Below, piece by piece: positions 49,887 to 60,562 of a stretch of 64,000 nt of DNA. The notes beneath the pieces are model-generated. The model was not told the origin of the DNA. It saw nothing but the letters and a program-made list of their open reading frames with translations, and did no database searches. A program made the translations under genes and the position numbers. This stretch comes from Mesorhizobium sp. LHD-90 (GTDB lineage: Bacteria; Pseudomonadota; Alphaproteobacteria; Rhizobiales; Rhizobiaceae): positions 310,001 through 374,000 of the forward strand of contig NZ_JAVFVV010000005.1 of NCBI RefSeq assembly GCF_030929505.1, in the 5' to 3' direction. The first letter of the stretch is position 1. Every line of letters begins with the position of its first letter.

Positions 49887-52800
49887 ATGAACAAGCCGGT
49901 CGTTTTTCATGAGCACGACGGGCGGCCGGCGGAAGCCTGGCTGTTCGTCGATCCACGGGTCGCCGACTGGGAACTGCTCACCCGGGACGCGCCGCCCACG
50001 ACCCGCATCACGGTGCTGGACGCAGGGGCCGACGGTGTCACGCAGATTGCCGCCGCGCTGCGCGGTGTCAGCGATCTCGCCGCCATCCACATCCTGTCGC
50101 ACGGGGCCGAGGCCGATATCCGCATCGGCGCCAACGGCCTCAATACACGCAACCTGCCGCTCTACGCCGGGGAACTGGCCGCAATCGGCGCATCGCTGCG
50201 CGACGATGGCGACATTCTCGTCTATGGCTGCGAGGTCGGGCGGGGCACAGGTGGCCGCGCCTTCGTCGAGCGCCTGGCCGATATCACCGGTGCGTCCGTC
50301 GCCGCATCGCCGCGGCCAGTGGGCGCCTCCGCGCTGGGCGGCGGCTGGGACCTGTCGGTCGCCGGTGGCTTGCCTTCCTCCCCGATGGCCTTCTCGTATC
50401 GGGCGCGCGCGGCGTATTCACATCTGCTGACGGTGAAGTTCGACGACGGCGACGAAACAACGTTCCCGTCGCCAGCGGCCGGCGGCCGAATGGCCGTCGG
50501 CGATTTCGACGGCGACGGCGATGCCGACATTCTCTATCAGACCGGCGCTAACGGCACCGCCTTCCAGTATGCCCGCGCCAATGGTGACGGCACCTTCACC
50601 CTTCTGGCGCAGGGCAGTTCGCCCTTTGCCGGCCTCACGCTGCCCGACAACGGCGGCGACAACTATCACGTCGCAGATTTCGACGGCGACGGCGACCAGG
50701 ACATTCTGGTTGGCGTAAACGGGGCAACGGGCAGCTATTTCCGCAACGATGGCGGTAGCTTCACCTCACAGCCCACCACGACCTTTCCGGCGCCCGGCGC
50801 AGGTTCTCGCATGGCCGTCGGCGATTTCGACGGCGACGGCGACACTGACATCCTCTATCAGACCGGCGGGAACGGCACAGCCTTCCAGTATGCCCGCAGC
50901 AACGGCGACGGCACCTTCACCCTTCTGGCGCAAGGCAGTTCGCCGTTCGCCGGCCTCACGCTGCCGGACAACAGCGGCAATAACTATCATGTCGGAGATT
51001 TCGACGGCGACGGCGACCAGGACATTCTGGCTGGCGTAAACGGGGCAACGGGCAGCTATTTCCGCAACGATGGCGGTACCTTCACCTCACAGCCCACCAC
51101 GACCTTTCCGGCGCCTGCTGCGGGTTCTCGTATGGCCGTCGGCGATTTCGACGGTGATGGCGATGCCGACATCCTCTACCAGACCGGCGCCAACGGCACC
51201 GCCTTCCAATACGCCCGCAGCGAGGGCGACGGCACCTTCACCCTTCTGGCGCTGGGAAGTTCGCCTTTCGCCGGACGCACGTTGCCGGATCACAACGGCT
51301 CGAACTTCGAGGCCGCGGATTTCGACGGCGACGGCGACATCGACCTTCTCGTCGGCATCAACGGCACGACGGGCGCCTATTTCGTCCAGAACGGCGACGG
51401 CGACGGGTCGCCGCCGGAACTCGTTTCCTCCAATCCGGCCGACAACGCCATCGGCGTGTCGCCGACCGCCAATCTCACCCTCACGTTCGACGAGGCCGTC
51501 TTCTCCGGCGGCGGCAACATCTACCTGCGCCGCACCTCCGACGATTCGCTGGTCGAGACCATTTCCGCCGCCGACGGCGCCAAGGTTTCCGGCTTCGGAA
51601 CCGCCACGGTCACCGTCAACCCGGCGACGGTGCTGACCGGTTCGACCGGCTACTATCTGACCTTCGACCTCGACGCGATCGTCGATTCCGATGGCGTCGG
51701 CTTCGGCCGGCTCGACGGCGCGACGCGCGAGGCGATCACCGACAAGACGTTTTTGAACTTCACCACTGCCGCCCCGAACGTCGCGCCCTCGATAGGCAAC
51801 TTCAATGGCGATTCGGTGAATTTCGTCGAGGACGGCCCGGCGATGTTCCTTGACGCCGGCAACAACGCCACGGTGACGGACGGCGATTCGGCGAACTTCG
51901 ATACCGGCACCGTCACGGTCGCCATCACCGCAAATCGCGTCGCGGGCGAGGACGTGCTTGGCATCCAGCACCAGGGAACTGGCGCGGGCCAGATCGGCGT
52001 ATCCGGCTCCACCGTCACCTATGGCGGCGGCGCCATCGGCACCTTCACCGGCGGCACCGGCACCGACAACCTCGTCGTCACCCTGAATGCAAACGCGACG
52101 CCGGCGGCCGTGCAGGCATTGCTGCGAGTGCTGAGCTATGCGAACACCAATGCCCTCGACCCGGCAACCGCAAGCCGCACCATCTCTGTGACGGTCACTG
52201 ATGGCGACGGCGGCACGAGCACTGCTGCCGCCGTGACGGTCGGTGTCACCACGGTCAACGACGCGCCGACGCTCTCCGCCACGGGTGGCACACCCACCTT
52301 CACGGAGGGTGGAGCCGCCGTCGATCTGTTCTCGGGCGTCTCGATTTCCACCGGCGAGTCCGGGCAGTCGATCAACCAGATCACGCTCACCGTCGCAAAC
52401 CTCGCCGACGGTGCGGACGAAGTCCTTGGGGTCGACGGTTCGAGCGTGACGCTGATCGACGGCACGGCCGGCGCAACCATGGCCAGCGGCATCGGCTACA
52501 GCGTTTCGGTCGTCGCAGGCGTCGCGACAGTCACGCTGTCCATGCCCGTCGGCATCACTTTGGCGGCCGCCCAGGCCGTGATAGACACCCTGACCTACGC
52601 AAATACAAGCGAAGGTCCGGATACGACCGCCAGGGTCGTAACGCTGACCGGCATCCGCGATACTGGCGGCACGGCGAACGGCGGCGTCGACTCCTCCACG
52701 GTCTCGATCGGCGCCACCGTGTCGATCGCCGGTGAAAACGACGCGCCGACACTGTCCGGCGGGCCGGTCGAACTGCCCGCGACCGACGAGGACAATCCAA

Positions 52801-55800
52801 ATACAGAAGTCACCGTCGCCGATCTCCTTGCCGGCGCGACCCTGGCCGATATCGATGGCGACGATGTCGGCATCGCGGTGACCGGTCTCACCGGCAATGG
52901 CGATTGGGAGTATTCAACCGATGGCGGCCTTACCTGGCTCGACTTCGGCTCCGTTTCGAACGGCCATGCGCTGCTTTTGTCGCCCGACACGCTGGTCAGC
53001 TACATGCCGGACGGCAAGGACGGCGAGACGGCGACCATAGATTTCCGCGCCTGGGACCAGAGCAGCGGCACGGCATCGAACGACACGACGCGCCAATATG
53101 CCGACACGTCGGCCAATGGCGGCACCACCGCTTTTTCCACCGGTACGGCCCAGGCTTCGGTCGAGGTTGCGGCGGTGAACGACGCGCCGCTGTTCCGGCT
53201 CTCACCCAGCGTCGACCTTGTCGTCACCCTGCCGGTTGACGGTTTTGTCGACGTGATCAGCGGCGATGGCGACGGCGACGTGATCGGCGGTTCTTCTGAG
53301 GACGGAGGCGTCGGCCCCACCAAGGTCGTGCTCGGCGACTTCGACAATGACGGCGATCTCGACGTAGCGGTCACCAGCCCGACGACGAACACCGTCACCG
53401 TGCTGGAGAATGATAGCTGCGGCTGCATGACGCCGTTCGAGACGTCGCCAATCCCGGTGATGCCGTCTCCCGTCTCGATGGCGAGCGGCGACTTCAACGG
53501 CGATGGAAACCTGGATCTGTTCGTCGGCAACACCAGCGCTATCATGGCCAACGTGCTGCTGGGCGCCGGTGACGGCTCGTTCACGACGACCTTCGTGCCC
53601 ATGCCGTTCGCCCTCGGACTGGTCGAAGTCGTGACGGGCGACTTCAACGGCGACAGCAAGCTCGACGTAGCCGCGAGCGTCGCGGGCAACGTGATCATCG
53701 GCACCGGCAATGGCGTCGGCGGCTTCGCCTTTGGCGCCCCGGTTCCCACTGTCGGCGCCCCCCAGCCCGGCGCGCTTGCCGTCGGAGACATCGACGGGGT
53801 CAACGGCATCGACCTAGTTACCGCAGACACGGCCTCGGGCGCGCTGAGCTTTTTGAAGAACGACGGGGCGGGTGGTTTCATTTCCGTGCCGCTGCTGTTC
53901 GGCGCCGGCGTTTCGACCACGGATCTGCAGCTTGGCGACTTCAACGGCGACGGCAAGCTCGACATCGTCACTTCGGATTCCGGCCTAGACACGGTCAGCG
54001 TGATGCTGAACCTCGGTGGCGGCGTGTTCCTGCCTGCGACCACCTATCTGGTGGGTACGGATCCTTCGAGCCTGGCGCTCGCCGACTTCAACTACGATGG
54101 CGCTCTCGACATCGTCGTGCTCAACAAGGGCAGTGAGGACATCGACGTTCTGCTCGGCAAGGGCGACGGCACCTTCTCCGTCGGTGATACGCCGATCCCG
54201 ACCTTCGGCGTGCCGGGCGACATCGCCATCGGCCAGATGGATACCGGGTTCGAATCGCAGTATCCGCGCTTCCTGAAATTCACCGAGGGAGACACGCTGG
54301 CGCTGGCGCCCCGGCTCGAACTCGAGGATGTCGATCCCGACGGTGGCACGGCTGTCGGCGCGACGGTCTTCCTCGACGATTCCGGCGGCCCGGGCGGCCT
54401 GCCCGGCGACGTGCTCTCGGCGGATACGACCGGCACGTCGATCGTCGCAACCTACGATCCCGCCACCTTCACGCTGACGCTGACCGGCAACGACACGCTG
54501 GCGAACTACGAGAAGGTGCTGCGCACCGTCACCTTCTCCTCCGGCGACGATCCGGACGGTTCGGTGGCTGACCCCGGCAACTTTCTGCCGGTGCGCGTCA
54601 TCGGAATGACGGTCGACGACGGCAAGGACGAAGGCTTGTCCCCGCCGATCTTCGTCGAGATCACCGCCACCGGCGCGCAGGACGACGCCTTCGCCGTCAA
54701 GGAGAACGCCACGCTCGGCGTCGGCAAGAACCTTTTCGACGACAATGGCGACGGCATCGACAGCGGCCCGGATTTCGCCATAGCTGCGGTCAACGGCAAC
54801 GCTGGCGATGTCGGTGTTGCGATCACGCTGCCTTCCGGCGCGTTGCTCACCGTCAATGTCGACGGCACCTTCAGTTACGACCCGAACGGCGCGTTCGACG
54901 AGCTTCCCGGCCCGCTGTCGGGCGCCACCAACCTCAGCGCGACCGACAGTTTCACCTACACGCTGCTCGGCGGCTACACCGCGACCGTCACCGTCACCGT
55001 CACCGGTGTCGACAGCGATGGCGACGTGCTGATCGGCAACGCTTCCGACAACACGCTCAACGGCGGCTTCGGCGCCGACACGATGGAAGGCAAGGGCGGC
55101 AACGATATCTATCGGGTCAACGCGGCGGGCGACGTGGTCGTCGAAGTCGCGGGCGAGGGAACGGCCGACCGCGTTTCGGCCAACACCAGCTACATCCTTG
55201 CATCCGCTGCCGATATCGAATTCCTGACCACCACCAACTCCAAGGGCACCACGGCAATCGACCTGCAGGGCAACGCGCTCTCGCAGACCATCGTCGGCAA
55301 CGATGGCGAGAACTTCCTGAACGACGGAGGTACGTTCGGTGCCGGCCTTGGATCGCTCCCGGACATCCTGATCGGCCGTGCCGGCAACGACACCTATGCC
55401 GTCTACAATGCCGCCACCGTCATCGTCGAAGGCAAGGACGGCGGGACGGCCGACCGCGTCACTGCAGGCGTGGACTACGTTCTCGGCAAGGGCGTCCACG
55501 TCGAATATCTCAACACCACGTCGCTTCTCCGCACGGCGTCGATCAACCTCACCGGCAACGAGTTCTCCCAGGTCATCACCGGCAACGACGGCAACAACGT
55601 CCTCGATGGCGGCAAGGGCGAGGCCGACGCAATGAAGGGGCGTGGCGGCAACGACACCTTCTATGTCCGGCATGTCGACGATGTTGTCCTGGAAGACGCC
55701 GGCGAAGGGTTCGACATGGTCGCCGCAAACGTCAGCTACACGCTGACGGCGGACTCGGAGGTCGAAGTCCTGAGGACGACGTCGCGCTTTGCCACCTACG

Positions 55801-56756
55801 CGCTCGACCTGACCGGCAACCGGCTCGCCCAGACGATCACCGGCAACTACGGCGATAACGTCCTGAACGGCGGCGGCAAGGGCCTCGCCGACAGGCTGGA
55901 AGGGCTCGTCGGCAACGATACCTACCTCATCTACAATTCCGGCGACGTGGTGGTCGAAAATGCCGGCGAAGGCACCGACCGTGTCGCCGCTGGCGTCAGC
56001 TACACGCTCACTGCCGGCGCCGAGGTCGAATACCTGCATACCACCTCGGCAGGCGGCACGACCGCCATCAACCTCACCGGCAACACGCTCGCCCAGACCA
56101 TCACCGGCAACGCCGGCGACAATGTCCTGCATGACGGCGGCGGCGGCGCCGCCGACATCCTGCGCGGGCTCGACGGCAACGACACCTACCGCGTTTTCAA
56201 CAGCGGCGACCGCATCGTGGAGGGCGCGCTGCAGGGCGCGACCGACCGCGTCATGGCGGTGGTCGACTACACGCTCGGCAAGGGTGTCTTTGTCGAGATT
56301 CTGACCACCAACGGCTCGGGCGGCGTCTCCAGCATCGACCTCACCGGCAACGAGATCGGCCAGGAGATCATCGGCAATGCCGGCGCCAACCGGCTCGACG
56401 GCAAGGGCGGCGCCGACACGCTTCGCGGCTTCGGTGGCAACGACATGTTCGTGTTCTCCTCCGCGCTCGGCGCCGGCAATGTCGACACCATCGTCGACTT
56501 CAACCCGTCCGGCGACCGCATCGAACTGCACAAGTCGGTGTTCGCAGCCCTTGCCACTACCGGAGCGTTGCCCGGTCAGGCCTTCTGGGCGAGCGCCGGC
56601 GGCGCGGCCCATGACAACAGCGACCGCATCCTCTACGACACGGCCACGGGCAATCTCTATTACGACGCCGACGGCAACGGCGCCGGCGTCGCCGTCCACT
56701 TCGCCACGCTCACCGGCGTGCCGTCGCTGACGGCCGGCGACTTCGTCGTGGTGTGA
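49887..56756 (+). CDS. Giant RTX-type secreted protein with DUF4347 and FG-GAP/VCBS repeats
   Basis: 2289 aa. A DUF4347 domain (residues about 15-170, with IHILSHGAEADIRIG and LVYGCEVGRGTGG) opens it. Three 107-aa FG-GAP/VCBS units (GDFDGDGDADILYQTG) follow, then an Ig-like DNAIGVSPTANLTLTFDEAV, several cadherin/VCBS-like domains (NDAPTLS-type junctions), a second FG-GAP block around 1115-1440 and C-terminal RTX calcium-binding repeats (GGNDIYRV, GNAGDNVL, about 1710-2260). No N-terminal signal peptide; the C-terminal end with MFVFSSALGAGNVDTIVDF is typical of type I secretion. Probably a surface adhesin or matrix protein. GGGAGAGG before ATG 49887 decides the start. No T1SS genes lie in the window. 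Confidence 0.92.
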   Translation: MNKPVVFHEHDGRPAEAWLFVDPRVADWELLTRDAPPTTRITVLDAGADGVTQIAAALRGVSDLAAIHILSHGAEADIRIGANGLNTRNLPLYAGELAAIGASLRDDGDILVYGCEVGRGTGGRAFVERLADITGASVAASPRPVGASALGGGWDLSVAGGLPSSPMAFSYRARAAYSHLLTVKFDDGDETTFPSPAAGGRMAVGDFDGDGDADILYQTGANGTAFQYARANGDGTFTLLAQGSSPFAGLTLPDNGGDNYHVADFDGDGDQDILVGVNGATGSYFRNDGGSFTSQPTTTFPAPGAGSRMAVGDFDGDGDTDILYQTGGNGTAFQYARSNGDGTFTLLAQGSSPFAGLTLPDNSGNNYHVGDFDGDGDQDILAGVNGATGSYFRNDGGTFTSQPTTTFPAPAAGSRMAVGDFDGDGDADILYQTGANGTAFQYARSEGDGTFTLLALGSSPFAGRTLPDHNGSNFEAADFDGDGDIDLLVGINGTTGAYFVQNGDGDGSPPELVSSNPADNAIGVSPTANLTLTFDEAVFSGGGNIYLRRTSDDSLVETISAADGAKVSGFGTATVTVNPATVLTGSTGYYLTFDLDAIVDSDGVGFGRLDGATREAITDKTFLNFTTAAPNVAPSIGNFNGDSVNFVEDGPAMFLDAGNNATVTDGDSANFDTGTVTVAITANRVAGEDVLGIQHQGTGAGQIGVSGSTVTYGGGAIGTFTGGTGTDNLVVTLNANATPAAVQALLRVLSYANTNALDPATASRTISVTVTDGDGGTSTAAAVTVGVTTVNDAPTLSATGGTPTFTEGGAAVDLFSGVSISTGESGQSINQITLTVANLADGADEVLGVDGSSVTLIDGTAGATMASGIGYSVSVVAGVATVTLSMPVGITLAAAQAVIDTLTYANTSEGPDTTARVVTLTGIRDTGGTANGGVDSSTVSIGATVSIAGENDAPTLSGGPVELPATDEDNPNTEVTVADLLAGATLADIDGDDVGIAVTGLTGNGDWEYSTDGGLTWLDFGSVSNGHALLLSPDTLVSYMPDGKDGETATIDFRAWDQSSGTASNDTTRQYADTSANGGTTAFSTGTAQASVEVAAVNDAPLFRLSPSVDLVVTLPVDGFVDVISGDGDGDVIGGSSEDGGVGPTKVVLGDFDNDGDLDVAVTSPTTNTVTVLENDSCGCMTPFETSPIPVMPSPVSMASGDFNGDGNLDLFVGNTSAIMANVLLGAGDGSFTTTFVPMPFALGLVEVVTGDFNGDSKLDVAASVAGNVIIGTGNGVGGFAFGAPVPTVGAPQPGALAVGDIDGVNGIDLVTADTASGALSFLKNDGAGGFISVPLLFGAGVSTTDLQLGDFNGDGKLDIVTSDSGLDTVSVMLNLGGGVFLPATTYLVGTDPSSLALADFNYDGALDIVVLNKGSEDIDVLLGKGDGTFSVGDTPIPTFGVPGDIAIGQMDTGFESQYPRFLKFTEGDTLALAPRLELEDVDPDGGTAVGATVFLDDSGGPGGLPGDVLSADTTGTSIVATYDPATFTLTLTGNDTLANYEKVLRTVTFSSGDDPDGSVADPGNFLPVRVIGMTVDDGKDEGLSPPIFVEITATGAQDDAFAVKENATLGVGKNLFDDNGDGIDSGPDFAIAAVNGNAGDVGVAITLPSGALLTVNVDGTFSYDPNGAFDELPGPLSGATNLSATDSFTYTLLGGYTATVTVTVTGVDSDGDVLIGNASDNTLNGGFGADTMEGKGGNDIYRVNAAGDVVVEVAGEGTADRVSANTSYILASAADIEFLTTTNSKGTTAIDLQGNALSQTIVGNDGENFLNDGGTFGAGLGSLPDILIGRAGNDTYAVYNAATVIVEGKDGGTADRVTAGVDYVLGKGVHVEYLNTTSLLRTASINLTGNEFSQVITGNDGNNVLDGGKGEADAMKGRGGNDTFYVRHVDDVVLEDAGEGFDMVAANVSYTLTADSEVEVLRTTSRFATYALDLTGNRLAQTITGNYGDNVLNGGGKGLADRLEGLVGNDTYLIYNSGDVVVENAGEGTDRVAAGVSYTLTAGAEVEYLHTTSAGGTTAINLTGNTLAQTITGNAGDNVLHDGGGGAADILRGLDGNDTYRVFNSGDRIVEGALQGATDRVMAVVDYTLGKGVFVEILTTNGSGGVSSIDLTGNEIGQEIIGNAGANRLDGKGGADTLRGFGGNDMFVFSSALGAGNVDTIVDFNPSGDRIELHKSVFAALATTGALPGQAFWASAGGAAHDNSDRILYDTATGNLYYDADGNGAGVAVHFATLTGVPSLTAGDFVVV
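50490..51410 (+). repeat. Three tandem 321-bp coding repeats
   Basis: ATGGCCGTCGGCGATTTCGA recurs at 50490, 50811 and 51132, exactly 321 bp (107 codons) apart. Units 1-3 are nearly identical over most of their length, the third diverging at its end. They encode FG-GAP/VCBS units of the RTX protein and look recently duplicated. Confidence 0.85.
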
Positions 56757-56904
56757 GCCGGCAAACAACCGGCTGCCGGGCGCGTTTTCAGCCGCGCCCG
56801 GCGCTTGGCCGCCGGTCAAGCCTCGTGTTTCGGCGTCCGCAAGCTTGACACCGCTGTGCCTTTTTCACCATAACGCCTTGGGGTTGGGGCGCGAAAACGG
56901 CATC

Positions 56905-59900
56905 ATGCGCAAGTTCGTGGGGGCACTGGCGGCAGGGATGATGCTCGGCTGCGCCAGCATCGCGGCAGCCGACCCCGTCCCCCGCAACGCGCCCGCCGCC
57001 GGCTCGGTCATCGCCCGCAAGACCGGCGAGGAAGTGCGTTTCATCGACGTCAGCGACTGGCGCGGCGTCGACATCCACCAGGACCTGCTGGCCGGCGACG
57101 AGTTGCGCACCAACGCGCTGGGCAGCCTTGCCGTGCTGTTCGCCGACAACACCCAGGTCCGGCTCGGCCGCAACACCGTCATGGTGGTGAAGGAGATCAA
57201 TCCCGGCGCCGACTCCCGCTTCAGCCTCGAGAGCGGCAGCATCTGGGCGCGCGCTGAGCGCGGCGGCGAGGGGCTCGTCATCGAGACGCCGGCGGCGGCG
57301 GCCGCCATCCGCGGCACCGACTGGACCATGACGGTGGTCGGCGACCGCACCTCGCTCACCGTGCTCGAAGGCAAGGTCGAGCTGTCGAATTCCTTGGGCT
57401 CGGTCACGGTGGTGCCCGGCGAGGCGGCGTCCGCCAGGATCGGCCAGGCGCCGACCAAGACGGTCATCGTCGCGCCCGACGATCGCGAGCAGATGCTGTT
57501 CTACCTCTCGCTGCGCGACAGTTTTTTGATCCTGCCCGCCTCGCCGCTGTCCAGCCGCGAGATGCGGCAGGCGCGCCAGCAGATCGCCGGTATCCCCGAG
57601 GCGGCGCGCACCGGCGAGCAATGGTTGACGCTGGCCGAGGTGGCGCTGTCCTATGACGGCCGCGTCGCCGCGAAGAAGGCCGCCGACCAGGCGCGCGGCT
57701 TCCGCCTCGCGCCGGCGCAGCGCGCCCGGCTCGACCTCGTCGACGCCATGATCGCGGCTTCCGAAAAACGCTACGCCGACGCCATACCGCTGTTTGCCCG
57801 CGCCGCGCCAAAACTGTCGGGCAGCAGCCGGGCGATCGCCGACTATGGCGGCTATTTCTCGCGCGCGCTGGTCGATCCGGAGCGCGCCGAGCGGCCGCCG
57901 GGCGGCGAGGCGTCCGGTCCGGCTGGCGCGATCGCTGCCGCCTGGACGGCGGGCTTCCTACAGGACATTCCGGCGGCCATCGAAATCATCCGCCGCGCCG
58001 AGCAGCGTTATCCCGACGATCCGACCCTGCCGGCGGTCCGCGCCCAGCTTGCCGTCCTTGTCGACGACCGCCCGCAGGCGGAGGAAGCGATCCAGCGGGC
58101 GCTGGCGCTCGATCCCGACGACCCGACTGCGCTGGAGGCGCGCGCCCGCTACCGGGTCATGGTGCAGAGCGACCTCGAAGGCGCGCTCGCCGACGCCACC
58201 CGCGCCGCCGAGCTCATGCCGGGCTCGACCTCGGCGTGGAACCTGCTCGGCATCGTGCTGAGCGCGCGCGACGCGGAGCGCGAGGCCGAGGCGGCATTCC
58301 TCAAAGGCGTAGAACTCGACCCGCAGGACCCGCTCGCCCGCGCCAATCTGGCGATGCTCTATCTCGACCAGGGCCGTGTCGCCAAAGCCAGGGCGGAGAT
58401 CGACAAGGCGATGGCCGAGGATCCGGGCTTCGACATCGGGCTGATCGCCAAGGGCCGGTATCACATCCAGACAGGCGAGACCGACAAGGCGGTCCAGGAC
58501 CTGCTGGCCGCCTCGACCGCCAATCCGGCCTACGCGCAGGCGCTGCTGCTGCTCGCCGCCGCCTATTATGAGAATGGTGAGAAGGCGCCCGCCGAACAGG
58601 CGCTGGAGAACGCCGACCGGCTCGACCCCAACGATCCCGTGATCCCCACCGTCGCGGCGATGATCGCCATCGACGAATACGATTCCGACAGGGCGATCCG
58701 ATCCGCCCAGGAGGCGTTGCGGCGCGCCCGTGCGCGTGGCGGCGACTATTCGGCGCTCAGCGCCAGCCTTTCCGAAGGCTCCACGCTGAACGATGCCTTC
58801 AGGTTCCAGGGACTGGACGCCTGGGGGCGTTACTACGGCGACGCGGTCTTCGACCCGTTTACGGCCTCCGCCTATATCGACCAGGCGGTCGCAGGAAGTG
58901 CTGCGCCGTTCGTCAACAGCCTGAACTATGGGTTTGAATCAATCGACCCTCGCTCGAACGGGTCATCGTTCTCGTCGTACTTCCAGGGTTTGATGCTCGA
59001 TCCGATGATGATTTCGAACCGGCATCGGGGTCTGAATCTGCTGCGCAGCCCATTTGTCGAAACATCGATCGGCGGCGGCTTTGTCGCAGACAGCGAACAG
59101 GGTTGGAATGGTGATGTAGAGGTTCAGGGTCATCAAATCACGCCCGTGCCATGGAGCTTTTATGCAAATGTCGCAGGCCTGACGGCGGACTCCTCCAGAA
59201 GCATATCTGAGCCCGGATTTGTCGGCACCGAACTTGACACCGACGCATTGTCTGGCACGGCCTATGTCGCCGTCGAGCCCACAGCCTACGACAGGGTCGT
59301 TGCCTTCACCCAATTCAACCGCCTGAAGAATGGGATCGACCTTGTTGTCGACCCCGATGTGTTGGATCCCGGTGTGCTTGACCTCGACGTGCAACATTCC
59401 CAGGACTCGCAGGTTGCCCAGGGGGGCGTGGCTTGGAGTCATACTCTCGGCTACCGGAACGTCGCCAATGCCGCGGTATTCGTGACTGCGGCCAAGTCGA
59501 AGAGTTCACTGGTCGGCCTTTACGACACGGTTGTTGGTACCTTTGGGGACGTCACCAACGAGGACGTCGATACGCAGTACTATCTGGGCGCGTTGAACCA
59601 TATGTACGGCATGGACGATGTCACTCTCCGCTATGGCGTCGAAGGGGGATATCTCGCAGCGGATCAGACCACGACTGTGGACACCTATATATTCGGTATC
59701 CCGATACGCCAACAGGCCGTCGAGAACACGAACGCAGTCATAGGACGAGCCTACATCGACGCACTTTATGACGTGACGCCCGACCTCAAACTGGAAGGTG
59801 CCCTGTTCGGTACGTACATTGACGGTTCAGGGAAGGACGTCCTGCGCGCCGAGCCGAGAATCGGCCTCGCTTGGACGCCGGCGGAGGGGCATTGGCTGAG

Positions 59901-60561
59901 GGCCGGCTATATGCGCGAAGCCACGTCATTTCTTAATGCCTCCACGCTGGCGCCGGTCGACCTGCTCGGCCTACAATCCAACCAGATTCCCCTGGCCGTC
60001 AACGGCTATTCGGACACTTTCATGGCCCGATGGGACGCAGAGTGGACGAACCGCTTCTTTACGGCTGTCGATTACCAGCACCAGGAATTGCGCAATCTTG
60101 CGATCGACATACCTGCGGCGGCATCGACGATCGATCTCTCCCGCGGTCGGATCGACCGCGTCAGTGTCACGGGTAATGTGTGGCTTGGAAACGGTTTTGG
60201 TCTTTTCGCGACGGCTGCGTACGCTGATTCCGAGAATCTGGATTCTGCTACCTCCGGGCTCTATGAAACGCTCCCCTTCATTCCCGAATATGGCGCGCGC
60301 GTGGGCCTCACTTATGTCAATCCGGCCAATGTGAAAGTTACCCTTGCCGCCACCTACGTGGGCGAGCGTGCGGGCAATGTGGACGACCTGACGCTCGATG
60401 ACTACTGGACGGCTGATGCATTCCTTACCTGGGAGCCCTTCGACAAGCGCTTCGAGTTGCAGTTGGCGGGCTACAATCTTCTCAACGAGGATTTTATGGT
60501 TGCGGCTCTCAAGCCCGGCTGGGGCCGGACCTTCACCGGCTCCCTGAAAATGCGGTTCTGA
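56905..60561 (+). CDS. FecR-domain, TPR and outer-membrane-barrel protein
   Basis: 1218 aa. A signal peptide (KFVGALAAGMMLGCASIAAA) is followed by a FecR domain (residues about 55-190: DELRTNALGSLAVLFADNTQ, IETPAAAAAIRGTDWTMTVV). TPR helices fill residues 200-620 (AWNLLGIVLSARDAEREAEA, ARANLAMLYLDQGRVAKARA). The C-terminal 580 residues are aromatic-rich beta-strands ending GRTFTGSLKMRF with a terminal Phe, as in outer-membrane proteins. Thus it probably spans the periplasm to the outer membrane. The barrel part has more relaxed codon choice than the FecR/TPR part. ATG 56905 is selected as signal-peptide start. It lies 1 nt before the adenylate cyclase gene. Confidence 0.88.
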   Translation: MRKFVGALAAGMMLGCASIAAADPVPRNAPAAGSVIARKTGEEVRFIDVSDWRGVDIHQDLLAGDELRTNALGSLAVLFADNTQVRLGRNTVMVVKEINPGADSRFSLESGSIWARAERGGEGLVIETPAAAAAIRGTDWTMTVVGDRTSLTVLEGKVELSNSLGSVTVVPGEAASARIGQAPTKTVIVAPDDREQMLFYLSLRDSFLILPASPLSSREMRQARQQIAGIPEAARTGEQWLTLAEVALSYDGRVAAKKAADQARGFRLAPAQRARLDLVDAMIAASEKRYADAIPLFARAAPKLSGSSRAIADYGGYFSRALVDPERAERPPGGEASGPAGAIAAAWTAGFLQDIPAAIEIIRRAEQRYPDDPTLPAVRAQLAVLVDDRPQAEEAIQRALALDPDDPTALEARARYRVMVQSDLEGALADATRAAELMPGSTSAWNLLGIVLSARDAEREAEAAFLKGVELDPQDPLARANLAMLYLDQGRVAKARAEIDKAMAEDPGFDIGLIAKGRYHIQTGETDKAVQDLLAASTANPAYAQALLLLAAAYYENGEKAPAEQALENADRLDPNDPVIPTVAAMIAIDEYDSDRAIRSAQEALRRARARGGDYSALSASLSEGSTLNDAFRFQGLDAWGRYYGDAVFDPFTASAYIDQAVAGSAAPFVNSLNYGFESIDPRSNGSSFSSYFQGLMLDPMMISNRHRGLNLLRSPFVETSIGGGFVADSEQGWNGDVEVQGHQITPVPWSFYANVAGLTADSSRSISEPGFVGTELDTDALSGTAYVAVEPTAYDRVVAFTQFNRLKNGIDLVVDPDVLDPGVLDLDVQHSQDSQVAQGGVAWSHTLGYRNVANAAVFVTAAKSKSSLVGLYDTVVGTFGDVTNEDVDTQYYLGALNHMYGMDDVTLRYGVEGGYLAADQTTTVDTYIFGIPIRQQAVENTNAVIGRAYIDALYDVTPDLKLEGALFGTYIDGSGKDVLRAEPRIGLAWTPAEGHWLRAGYMREATSFLNASTLAPVDLLGLQSNQIPLAVNGYSDTFMARWDAEWTNRFFTAVDYQHQELRNLAIDIPAAASTIDLSRGRIDRVSVTGNVWLGNGFGLFATAAYADSENLDSATSGLYETLPFIPEYGARVGLTYVNPANVKVTLAATYVGERAGNVDDLTLDDYWTADAFLTWEPFDKRFELQLAGYNLLNEDFMVAALKPGWGRTFTGSLKMRF

Positions 60562-60562
60562 G

